Below, in pieces: positions 43,903 through 52,164 of a DNA stretch of 64,000 bases. Below the pieces are notes generated by a model that did no database searches, had not been told where the DNA came from, and saw only the letters and a program-made list of their open reading frames with translations. The position numbers were made by a program, and so were the translations under genes. The stretch is from Vibrio marinisediminis. Lineage in GTDB: Bacteria > Pseudomonadota > Gammaproteobacteria > Enterobacterales > Vibrionaceae. Within the stretch, counting starts at the first letter, position 1. Every line of letters begins with the position of its first letter. The DNA lies in contig NZ_JACFYF010000001.1 in the NCBI RefSeq assembly GCF_014050145.1, positions 682,001 through 746,000 of the forward strand. Reading direction: 5' to 3'.

Positions 43903-44994
43903 TTAATTCTTCGCATTGCGCCAATCAGGGATCAGCTGGTAGTTGTAATCACTCTCTAACCAAACATGCTTCTCACTGGTGAGTGGATCGCTGGATAGGG
44001 ACTCAAGGAAGGCAACGAGTTGTGCTTGCTCTTTCGCGGTGAGATTAAGCGGCTGAAGGCGGGTGTCTTTATTGCTGTCCTCGCCACCCCCTAGGTTGTA
44101 GAACGCCACTACCTCTTCCAATGTTGCAATCATACCGTTGTGCATATACGGCGCGGTTTGCTTAAGCTCGCGCAGAGTTGGCGTCATAAACTTTCCTTTA
44201 TCGCTACCGTCTGCTTTGTGGGTTTGAACATGAGCACCAACATCGCGTTTGAGGTTCATGTAGTTTTCATTGCCCATAAACATGTTGAAGGCAATAAAGG
44301 TTTGATGACGCATTGGGTCGAGGAAAATATCTAAGTTTTCAGGTACACCGGTATTGTAGGGCTGACCATCACTGAAAAGAGGACCGTTATGACAAGATGC
44401 ACAACCAGCTTTGCCTTTAAATAGCTTGAAACCTTGTTTCGCATCGGCAGAAAGCTGCTGCTTATCAAAAGGAGTTTGGTTCGAAGTGAGGGTTTTGAGG
44501 TACTCAGGAATAGCTTTACGCACGCTACCATTGGAAGGTTCGCCATAGCCCGCCTCTTTAAACATCTTCACGTAAGTCGGATCTTGTTTTAAACGCTCTT
44601 GCATTAAGCGCATATCCATATTCATCAACCAATCTTCGGTGATGTTTTCACGTGTAACGTCATTGAGGTTGGTGCCGATACGTCCATCATGGAACCACAC
44701 TTTTTTATAAACCGTGTTGATTAGGGTTGGTACGTTTCGAAACCCTTTGCTTCCGGTATAAGCAGGTCCTAGCTCGTCAGGGTGAGCAAAGCCATTTTTG
44801 GGTTGGTGGCACGAGGCACAGGAAAGTGCGGTATTGCCCGACAAGCGGGTATCGAAGAATAGGCGTTTTCCCAGTTCTGCTTTGGCAGTATCCACTTTTA
44901 GCTCAGGTAGTGGTCCAAACGTCGCATCTTCCGCTTGGCTCATGGCACTAAAAGTGAAACCGACTGTTGCAGCAAGGATTAGCATCTTTTTCAT
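43903..44994 (-). CDS. Di-haem cytochrome c peroxidase (MauG/CcpA family), IdrP-type, first gene of operon
   Basis: 363 residues, Sec signal peptide (LILAATVGFTFSAMSQA). Two haem sites: SCASCHQPKNGFAHP and GCASCHNGPLF, then FMTPTLRELKQTAPYMHNG. AAGGAG lies 7 bp before ATG 44994; the longer frame to 45036 is rejected. It is the first gene of a five-gene transcript driven by a probable sigma-54 promoter at 45080-45096. It differs clearly from its neighbour (about the family core only), so it is an old paralogue or a separate recruit, not a recent duplicate. Confidence 0.88.
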   Translation of the reverse strand: MKKMLILAATVGFTFSAMSQAEDATFGPLPELKVDTAKAELGKRLFFDTRLSGNTALSCASCHQPKNGFAHPDELGPAYTGSKGFRNVPTLINTVYKKVWFHDGRIGTNLNDVTRENITEDWLMNMDMRLMQERLKQDPTYVKMFKEAGYGEPSNGSVRKAIPEYLKTLTSNQTPFDKQQLSADAKQGFKLFKGKAGCASCHNGPLFSDGQPYNTGVPENLDIFLDPMRHQTFIAFNMFMGNENYMNLKRDVGAHVQTHKADGSDKGKFMTPTLRELKQTAPYMHNGMIATLEEVVAFYNLGGGEDSNKDTRLQPLNLTAKEQAQLVAFLESLSSDPLTSEKHVWLESDYNYQLIPDWRNAKN

Positions 44995-45079
44995 TATTAT
45001 GCTCCTTAGCTTCCAGCTAGTTCTGCGTTTGTTCATCTATTCAATCAATTACGCAGTCGTTTTTATCTTTTGTTAACAG

Positions 45080-45096
45080 TGCACAAACCATTCCAA
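45080..45096 (-). promoter_or_regulatory. Sigma-54 (-24/-12) promoter of the Idr-like operon
   Basis: Minus strand TTGGAATGGTTTGTGCA: GG and GC exactly 10 bp apart, 11 of 14 informative bases match YTGGCACGrNNNTTGCW. Predicted start near 45068, giving a ~75-nt leader before the first peroxidase ATG. Confidence 0.6.
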
Positions 45097-45167
45097 GTTA
45101 AATTTTAAATTTTTATTCTTTATATTCAGTTGGTTACGTTTAAGTTTGAGCGAGATCTCAAGCGGAA

Positions 45168-45188
45168 AATTGAACGAATCGTTCAATT
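45168..45188. promoter_or_regulatory. Palindromic activator site 1
   Basis: Perfect 21-bp palindrome with 10-bp arms AATTGAACGA and TCGTTCAATT around base 45178. Core AACGA-N-TCGTT recurs 32 bp away. It lies ~110 bp upstream of the leftward and ~150 bp upstream of the rightward predicted start. Confidence 0.65.
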
Positions 45189-45201
45189 AAATTGGTGAGG
45201 G

Positions 45202-45219
45202 ATTAACGATTCGTTTAAT
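45202..45219. promoter_or_regulatory. Palindromic activator site 2
   Basis: ATTAACGATTCGTTTAAT, centred at 45210; core AACGA-T-TCGTT the same as in site 1. Centre-to-centre distance is 32 bp, about three helical turns, placing both on one DNA face. Confidence 0.6.
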
Positions 45220-45299
45220 TCCCCCGTTGATTGAGTGAGTCAGGAGAGTGTTTTGTCATTAAGGTGTTGATATGTATCGGATTATTGTTTTTGTTTAGT

Positions 45300-45316
45300 T
45301 AGGCATGGAAACTGCT
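45300..45316 (+). promoter_or_regulatory. Sigma-54 promoter of the HEAT-kinase-regulator operon
   Basis: TAGGCATGGAAACTGCT: GG and GC 10 bp apart, 11 of 14 informative bases match the consensus. Predicted start near 45327, a ~73-nt leader before the HEAT protein ATG. Confidence 0.55.
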
Positions 45317-45399
45317 TAATTGCTAAAAGAAGATAGAGAGTATTGAAATACGAACATGCCGACGGTCCTCGCTTATGTATCTAAAGCGGAGGAGACAAG

Positions 45400-47727
45400 A
45401 TGATTCGGCTCAATGGGGAACTATGTATGCACAATGACACGATCAACAAAGCATCAACTTCAAATATGATCATTCAACAAAGTAAGCAGCTACTCATTGA
45501 ACAGTTAGAACAAGGTGATGAAGCCATGCGTTGTTACAGCGCTAAGGCGATTGCGAAAAGTGGCGTGATAGAAGCTGAATCCGCATTGAATCAATGCCTT
45601 TACCATGAAGATCCTGATGTGGTTGTTGATGCTTCTGAAGCCCTAGCGGCATTGAAGCGAGGTGATTTTAAAAGTTTGTCTGATGTTGCTCAATATCATC
45701 CTGAGGGTGATGCAAGGCTAGCGGCTTTGAATGCCCTCGCTTGCGCGTTACATCAACCTGAGGTAGAGCCTCTTTTTCTGGCATTGGCGCAAGGCAGGGA
45801 TGAAAGTGATGCTTGGGGTATCAGTAGTGATTGGGATGATTGGTGGGACATCCAGTTGTTTGTAATCAAAACGCTGGTGGAAGACCCCAAGCTAGAGTAT
45901 GTCGAGGTTTTCCTCTCTGTTTTAGAACAAGATCCTGAACCGGAGCTAGAGGCATTGTTATATCGTGGAATAGCGATACTTGACCCTGACTGGGTCATTG
46001 ACCGTTTGTCTCAAGTTAGGGGGGAAGCCAACCGTCTCGCTCGACGTAAGCTATTAAAAGGATTGCAAGCGAGCCAAGCTGAGGTCGCGACCGTCTTCTT
46101 GTTTAAACACTTAGCCGACGAAGATGTATTGTGCCGACGTTATGCAATAGAAAGCTTGGGCACGAGAAACGCGCACCAGTATTTTTGGGATATTGCCAAA
46201 CGGCTACAAGATAGCGAGCCGAGCGTACAGCAAGCCGCTATTGCGGTGCTGGAACAATTAGCGAGTGCTGGTGAAGTAGATAAGCCAAGGCTATTGAGCT
46301 ATTTAGCCACTTGCCCGACTTCAGCAAAGGCAAGGTTAACTCAATTACTCGATTCACAGTCACTTAGTCGTGAGGAGGTTAAAACGCTCCTTGCCGCAAT
46401 CACTGAGTCAGAGCCGGAAGCCTTACTTGCTGCACTTCTACTCATTAAAGCAACACCGATAGGTGAGCCAGAGCACATGCGAGTTGGTGAGTTGGTTCAT
46501 GCGGCATTGGCAAATACAGATCTTGCCCCTCATCATCAGATACGCTTAATTCGGGCGATTGAATATTTTGATGGATTAGTAGTACCGCTATTTACTCTGC
46601 TTGAGCAGCGTATTTCTGAGATTGATCATAAATCTCAGCAGCCTCGATTCGACACGAGTATACGCCAAGCGTGTTTTGATGTGATTAGCCACAGCGAACA
46701 ACCAGCCTGCCAACATTTACTGCGCACCACCTTGTTTGGTCTAAATGCCTACCCAGATACAATAGAAGTTGAGCAAGTACCAGTAGAAGAAGAACCTCAA
46801 GAAGTAAATGAGATGCTGGAGTTGCTTGAACAGCACCAAGTACCAGAGCAATTGGAAGTGGAAAAACCGATGTTGTCGACGGTTGAGGCGATCACTCAGT
46901 CGAACCTATCCGCTATGCTTGGCGTGAATACAGAGCAAGATGATCAACAGACAACCATAGTGGAAATGGTGAATGAGTTAGACGCTGAATTTGATCAATT
47001 TGCTGAGGTAGTTAAAGCCAATTTTGACAGTGCAGATAACTTGAATATGAACCGCCGTAAGATCGCGACGTTACCAGAGTTTGACAATAAAGTGCTGGCG
47101 ATTAGAGCATTAGGGCAATCAACTCACCCTCAAGCGGATCAGTGGTTGATAGAGGCGTTACTTGATGCCAACGAACAGGAGTTGAGTGAGATCTTTAGTG
47201 CGCTGACATTGCAGAAAAAACGCGATCCGAAGCAGTCCCACGTAGACAGCGCCATCGGGCGGGCGGGGCGAACATTAGTCGAAGGAGACACAGTGACACA
47301 GCAAAGTGCGTTGCACTATTTGTCTGAGATTTCGCCAACAAAAGCAGTGCCAATGGCAATTGAAGCCCTGAGCAGCCCGAGTGAACATATTCGTCTAAAT
47401 GGCTTGTTTACCATAGCAGCGCATATACCAAAGTTAACTCAGCAATTAAAGCCGCTGGTACGACAAGCGGTGGATAAATCCCTTCATGACTCAGCTTCTG
47501 GGGTTCGAAAACAAGCGTTGAAAATGGCGTGTATTTTGAGAGAGGAAAAGGAAAGTATTTCTGATTTGATTGAATTAGTTCTGGATGACGACGAGTGCCA
47601 CCCTATCGCTTACCCGCTATTTGAACCGATGAAATTAGCAGTGCTTGAAGCGATTAATCTTCGTTTTAATCAGTTAACGGAATCTCAAAAACCGAATGCA
47701 ATTAAGCTGATTGGTGGGGTGTTGTAG
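45400..47727 (+). CDS. HEAT-repeat protein linked to the Idr-like operon
   Basis: 775 residues, no signal peptide, built of repeated alpha-helical pairs of HEAT type (for example VVVDASEALAALKRGD, RRYAIESLGTRNAHQYFWDIAKRL, VRKQALKMACILREEKES). A Glu-rich segment (residues ~455-500: VPVEEEPQEVNEML) separates N- and C-terminal repeat blocks. HEAT proteins are scaffolds; similar ones sit in molybdoenzyme (formate dehydrogenase) loci, so a maturation or chaperone role for the IdrA-like subunit is plausible inference. GGAGGA precedes the ATG. First gene of a three-gene operon with the kinase and regulator. Confidence 0.8.
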   Translation: MIRLNGELCMHNDTINKASTSNMIIQQSKQLLIEQLEQGDEAMRCYSAKAIAKSGVIEAESALNQCLYHEDPDVVVDASEALAALKRGDFKSLSDVAQYHPEGDARLAALNALACALHQPEVEPLFLALAQGRDESDAWGISSDWDDWWDIQLFVIKTLVEDPKLEYVEVFLSVLEQDPEPELEALLYRGIAILDPDWVIDRLSQVRGEANRLARRKLLKGLQASQAEVATVFLFKHLADEDVLCRRYAIESLGTRNAHQYFWDIAKRLQDSEPSVQQAAIAVLEQLASAGEVDKPRLLSYLATCPTSAKARLTQLLDSQSLSREEVKTLLAAITESEPEALLAALLLIKATPIGEPEHMRVGELVHAALANTDLAPHHQIRLIRAIEYFDGLVVPLFTLLEQRISEIDHKSQQPRFDTSIRQACFDVISHSEQPACQHLLRTTLFGLNAYPDTIEVEQVPVEEEPQEVNEMLELLEQHQVPEQLEVEKPMLSTVEAITQSNLSAMLGVNTEQDDQQTTIVEMVNELDAEFDQFAEVVKANFDSADNLNMNRRKIATLPEFDNKVLAIRALGQSTHPQADQWLIEALLDANEQELSEIFSALTLQKKRDPKQSHVDSAIGRAGRTLVEGDTVTQQSALHYLSEISPTKAVPMAIEALSSPSEHIRLNGLFTIAAHIPKLTQQLKPLVRQAVDKSLHDSASGVRKQALKMACILREEKESISDLIELVLDDDECHPIAYPLFEPMKLAVLEAINLRFNQLTESQKPNAIKLIGGVL

Positions 47728-47821
47728 CGCTCAAAATTGGGTCGCCAACAAGACTAATGTCGCTTTTTTCCTTACCCTTATTACTGACCTGGTTAAGGGA
47801 TAAGCTAGGAAATATGTCGTC

Positions 47822-50335
47822 ATGAGAAGTACAACTGAGTTACCTAGAAAGAAGGCGCTACTGTTAGAGTGGGCTCTGTGGGCGATACCAGCCTACTTAG
47901 CCTTAGGTGTGTGGATGAATTTGCACTACTTGCTCAGTGTGGATAACGACAAGCAGTACGCTTTGCACAATGAGAGGGTCATCGTCGACTTAATTGAAGA
48001 AGTGCTAGGGGAGACCCTAGTTCGGATGTCGGCGGATGCGAAAAACTTAGCTTACGTTACCAGCAATATCGTCTCTCAACCGCAGAACCCATACCACAAT
48101 CTTAAAGCTTACTTTGTTCAACTCAGCACGAATAATCATAGTTATGATCAAATCCGGTTTATAGACACACAAGGCGCTGAGCGTTTAAGAGTCAACAATC
48201 GCAATGGTGTGGTCAGTGTTGTTCCTCAAGATAAATTGCAAAACAAAGCGCATCGATACTATTGGCAACATTCTAATAGGCTAACGGAAGGTCATGTTTA
48301 TATTTCACCGTTGGATCTCAATGTTGAAGGCGGCGAAATTCAGCAGCCAATAAACCCCACCATACGTGTAGGAACGCCAGTTTTTGATGCTATCGGTAAT
48401 CGAGTTGGGGTAATTTTGCTTAATTACAAAGGCAACCAGCTTATTAATAAGTTGCTCACCGTTGCTCCGAGCTTTACCAACCATATCTATCTCTATAACC
48501 CGCAAGGTATTGCTGTTATTCATCCTTCTGATGCGGGGGGGAGTAACTTTGCAATTAGCCCTGATCGTGGTATTCCAAACAATGTGCTTAATGACATAAA
48601 AACCAGCGATGAGGGACAGCATCTGATCGGGCAAAGTTACTATACCTTTGCCAAAATTAAAGCGCCCAATAATGGTAATTGGACCATCGTCTCCGCCTTT
48701 CCTCTTGAGCGTTTTAACTTATCTCGGCAAGCCTTTCATCATGAATATACCTTATTGTATGGCTTGCTGTTTGCCATGCTGACTTTTGCGTCGGTGGTGT
48801 TTGCTCGCTACCGTGTGCAAACCCGTGAGTTACGCCATCAACAACGTTATGAGCAGCAATTTCGCCATACCTTAGAAAATATTCAATTAGCCGCGGTGAG
48901 CATTAACCAGCAAGGTAACATTACCTTTTGTAATGATTTCTTTTTGAATATGGTCGGCTATCAAGCGGAGGAAGTGATTGGACAAGCTTGGGTAGAGTGT
49001 TTTATACCGAAAGAGTTGCACCAACAAGCCCAAGAGGCATTACACGAGGCGATCAGGCAGCAGACACATCAGCCTCATAGTGAAAGTGTTGTGATGAGCA
49101 AAACCGGTGAGATTCATTTGGTCTCATGGACATCCACATTTACCCAGTCGAACGATCAAGCAGTTGCGCTCACTTTAATTGGTGAAGACATTACCGAACA
49201 AAAAATGGCTCAAGATCAATTACAACGGTTAAGCCACGCGGTTGAGAGTAGCCAGAATTCGGTAATGATTACCGATTTAGATGGACAAATTGTGTATGTG
49301 AATCCGGTATTTTGTGAGTTGACGGGTTATAACCGAGAGGATGTGCTGGGGAAAACACCGCGTTTTTTACAATCGGGTGAAACCAAGCAGCAAGATTACG
49401 ACCAGCTTTGGCAAACCATACAAAAAGGCGAAGAGTGGCGAGGTGAGTTCCACAATCGTAAGAAATCGGGTGAGTTATTTTGGGAGCGAGCACGAATATC
49501 ACCCGTAAAAGACATCGAAGGGCGCTCTTTGTATTACGTGGCCGTTAAGCAAGACATCAGTGAAGAGAAGCGTTTAGCACAAGAAGTCGACAAGCAAACT
49601 CGCGAGCGGATCCATCATGAGAAGCTTGCTGCGGTGGGGAAAGTTGTCAATATGATTGCTCATGATCTGCGCAACCCTCTAAGCTCTATCAAAATGGTTT
49701 TACAATTGCAGTCACGCAGCAACCCAAGTGAGATGTTTGATATTTCATTGGAGCAAGTGCGGTATATGGAAGCGATTTTGGAGGAGTTATTAGCCTATTC
49801 TCGCCCTGATCAACTCTCGCCAGAGTGGATTGATCTTAACAAGTTGCTTGAGACACTCATTGCCGGGCAACAAAAACTGGCTAAGCAGTCTGAGGTTCGC
49901 ATGGAGTTGCATTTACAACCTCATTTACCGACTGTCTATGCCGATGCCACTAAGCTCCGCCAAGCATTACAGAATATTTTGCTGAACGCGATGCAAGCGG
50001 CGAAAAGTAGTTCGCAACCGGTGGTGAAAATTTCGTCTAATATCATGATCACAGAATCAGAGACGCAACTGCTTATCAATATAGAAAATAATGGACAATC
50101 GATAGACCCATGCATGGCTGAAAAAGTGTTTGAACCATTTTTTACGACGAAAGCAAAAGGAACAGGGCTAGGTCTTGCGATTGCGAAGCGAAACATTGAC
50201 GCTCACCAAGGATATATCAAACTTATTCCTCAGGTTGAGGGTACCTTGGCGACGATTAGAATTCCTACCTCTTCGGTTGGTTTAACTATCTCGCCAGATA
50301 AAACAATGACAGAAACAGGAAGTCTTTCTCTATGA
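47822..50335 (+). CDS. PAS-domain sensor histidine kinase of the Idr-like locus
   Basis: 837 residues. TM1 at ~15-37, a ~270-residue periplasmic sensor of double-Cache appearance (YDQIRFIDTQGAERLRVN..., IYLYNPQGIAVIHPSD), TM2 at ~311-332, two PAS domains (~350-460 and ~475-590; the second with VNPVFCELTGYNREDVLGK), HisKA with phospho-acceptor His614 in MIAHDLRNPL, and HATPase with N-box LRQALQNILLNAMQAA and GTGLGLAIAKRN. The closely following sigma-54 activator overlaps its stop (ATGA), so they are a cognate pair. The periplasmic sensor would see an external ligand, perhaps the oxyanion substrate or a product. Confidence 0.92.
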   Translation: MRSTTELPRKKALLLEWALWAIPAYLALGVWMNLHYLLSVDNDKQYALHNERVIVDLIEEVLGETLVRMSADAKNLAYVTSNIVSQPQNPYHNLKAYFVQLSTNNHSYDQIRFIDTQGAERLRVNNRNGVVSVVPQDKLQNKAHRYYWQHSNRLTEGHVYISPLDLNVEGGEIQQPINPTIRVGTPVFDAIGNRVGVILLNYKGNQLINKLLTVAPSFTNHIYLYNPQGIAVIHPSDAGGSNFAISPDRGIPNNVLNDIKTSDEGQHLIGQSYYTFAKIKAPNNGNWTIVSAFPLERFNLSRQAFHHEYTLLYGLLFAMLTFASVVFARYRVQTRELRHQQRYEQQFRHTLENIQLAAVSINQQGNITFCNDFFLNMVGYQAEEVIGQAWVECFIPKELHQQAQEALHEAIRQQTHQPHSESVVMSKTGEIHLVSWTSTFTQSNDQAVALTLIGEDITEQKMAQDQLQRLSHAVESSQNSVMITDLDGQIVYVNPVFCELTGYNREDVLGKTPRFLQSGETKQQDYDQLWQTIQKGEEWRGEFHNRKKSGELFWERARISPVKDIEGRSLYYVAVKQDISEEKRLAQEVDKQTRERIHHEKLAAVGKVVNMIAHDLRNPLSSIKMVLQLQSRSNPSEMFDISLEQVRYMEAILEELLAYSRPDQLSPEWIDLNKLLETLIAGQQKLAKQSEVRMELHLQPHLPTVYADATKLRQALQNILLNAMQAAKSSSQPVVKISSNIMITESETQLLINIENNGQSIDPCMAEKVFEPFFTTKAKGTGLGLAIAKRNIDAHQGYIKLIPQVEGTLATIRIPTSSVGLTISPDKTMTETGSLSL

Positions 50336-51663
50336 GTAAGTTGTTAATTGTCGACGATGACGCAGGGATCAGCCGTACGCTCCAACTTCATTATCAGTCG
50401 CAGGAATTTGAAGTATCAACGGCCAATTGCGTTGATGCCGGAGTAGAGATAGCACACACATTTCAACCTGACGTCATCGTGCTTGATATACGCATGGAAG
50501 GTAAGTCGGGCATTGAAGGTATTGTTGATTTCAAAGCGGTCTCGCCTCAATCACGCATCATTATGATCACCGCTTATCACGATATGGACAGTACGATTAG
50601 TGCCATGCAAGAGGGCGCTGATGAGTATATCCATAAGCCAATAGATATCGATGAGTTAGACCAAGCAATTGAGAAAGCGCTGCAATACCATGCTTCGACG
50701 CATCAAGATGTGGTGGCTATTCCGGATAGCTTTGGTCGGTCGATGGTAGGCTCTTCGCATGCGATGAAAGAGATATACAAAACCATTGGTCGTATCGCGT
50801 TGACCAATGCTTCAGTGATGATCACTGGGGAGTCGGGTACGGGCAAAGAGATGGTGGCACGCGCCATTCATAATGCTGGACGCCGAGAAGGCTCGCCTTT
50901 TGTCGCGATTAACTGCGCCGCATTGGTGGAGAACTTGCTTGAATCAGAGATGTTTGGGCATAAAAAAGGTGCGTTTACCGGAGCCATCGCTGATCAGCAA
51001 GGAAAGTTTGAGTTGGCGTGCCAAGGTACATTGTTTTTAGACGAAGTTGGTGAATTATCACCACAAATACAAGCGAAATTACTGCGAGTACTACAAGAAA
51101 AAGAATTCACACCGCTGGGTGGGAAACGCTCGATTAAAACGTCAGCACGCATTATTTCAGCCACCAATATTGAGTTTGAACAAGCACTAGAGGATAAGAC
51201 ATTTCGTGAGGATCTGTTTTATCGACTGCAAGTGGTTAAGATTCACATTCCTCCTCTCAGAGAACGCCAAGAGGACTTAGAAGCACTGATTCCTGCTTTG
51301 CTGGCAAGAGCGAACAAAGAGCTTGGTACTCATGTTTCGAAAGTGGCAATGGATGCGATGGAATTGCTCTGCGCTTACCCTTGGCCGGGCAATGTCCGTG
51401 AGCTGGAAAATACGTTAACTAAAGCTGTCGCACTGTGCCCTGGTGATATATTAACGTCCGATTTATTTGACGATTTACGCGTTGATCGAAATGACTCGAT
51501 AAGTTTGGAACCACAGACAGACCTGAGTTTACAAGATATGGAATATCGCCATGTTTTGCAGATACTAGAGTCGGTTGGCGGTCACAAAGGTAAGGCTTGT
51601 GAAGTGTTGAAGATCAGCCGTCCCCGTTTACAACGTATCTTAGAAAGTGGCGTCGCCCATTAA
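50332..51663 (+). CDS. NtrC-family sigma-54-dependent response regulator
   Basis: 443 residues. Receiver domain with phospho-acceptor Asp52 (VIVLDIRM) and acidic DDD at 8-10; AAA+ ATPase domain with Walker A GESGTGKE, sigma-54 contact loop GAFTGA (intact), Walker B GTLFLDEVGEL and the LFYRLQVVKI region; a C-terminal Fis-type HTH (GHKGKACEVLKISRPRLQRIL). It should activate sigma-54 promoters from an upstream palindrome. The pair of palindromes between the two divergent -24/-12 promoters at 45168-45219 is the obvious target. Confidence 0.94.
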   Translation: MSKLLIVDDDAGISRTLQLHYQSQEFEVSTANCVDAGVEIAHTFQPDVIVLDIRMEGKSGIEGIVDFKAVSPQSRIIMITAYHDMDSTISAMQEGADEYIHKPIDIDELDQAIEKALQYHASTHQDVVAIPDSFGRSMVGSSHAMKEIYKTIGRIALTNASVMITGESGTGKEMVARAIHNAGRREGSPFVAINCAALVENLLESEMFGHKKGAFTGAIADQQGKFELACQGTLFLDEVGELSPQIQAKLLRVLQEKEFTPLGGKRSIKTSARIISATNIEFEQALEDKTFREDLFYRLQVVKIHIPPLRERQEDLEALIPALLARANKELGTHVSKVAMDAMELLCAYPWPGNVRELENTLTKAVALCPGDILTSDLFDDLRVDRNDSISLEPQTDLSLQDMEYRHVLQILESVGGHKGKACEVLKISRPRLQRILESGVAH

Positions 51664-51679
51664 CGGTAATTATTCTGAC

Positions 51680-52093
51680 TTAATCGCGAATACGACCTCG
51701 AAGGGATTTGGTTTGGCTCTTTATCCCTTTGGCTTTTAATCGGCGTTCTTTGGAACCTCGAGTTGGACGAGTTTCTCTACGTGCTTTTTGTACTACCATT
51801 GCTGCGCGAATCATTTCGGCTAAGCGATTGAGTGCATCTTCTCTGTTCTGCTCTTGAGTGCGGAATTGCTGCGCTTTGATGGTAATCACTCCCTCTTTGG
51901 AGATACGTGAGTCGCTACGCGCCATTAAGCGTTCTTTGTAAATGTCAGGAAGTGTCGAATGCGGAATACTAAATTGTAGGTGGATGGCACTCGAGACTTT
52001 ATTGACGTTTTGCCCACCCGCCCCTTGCGCGCGGATTGCCGTCAATTGAATTTCCCAGTCATTAAGAGAGACATTGTTTGAGATTATAAGCAT
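51680..52093 (-). CDS. arfB: Peptidyl-tRNA hydrolase ArfB (YaeJ)
   Basis: 137 residues. Catalytic GGQ in RAQGAGGQNVNKV, then a basic C-terminal tail (KERRLKAKGIKSQTKSLRGR) that enters the empty mRNA channel of stalled ribosomes. It rescues non-stop complexes by hydrolysing peptidyl-tRNA. ATG 52093 (MLIISNNV) is chosen; the frame could extend to 52129. Confidence 0.94.
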   Translation of the reverse strand: MLIISNNVSLNDWEIQLTAIRAQGAGGQNVNKVSSAIHLQFSIPHSTLPDIYKERLMARSDSRISKEGVITIKAQQFRTQEQNREDALNRLAEMIRAAMVVQKARRETRPTRGSKERRLKAKGIKSQTKSLRGRIRD

Positions 52094-52164
52094 AACAGTT
52101 TGAATCTTTCGGTGAGAGTTAGCAGCCACGGAGTGTGGCTGCTAGTGAGTTTACATCATTGCGA

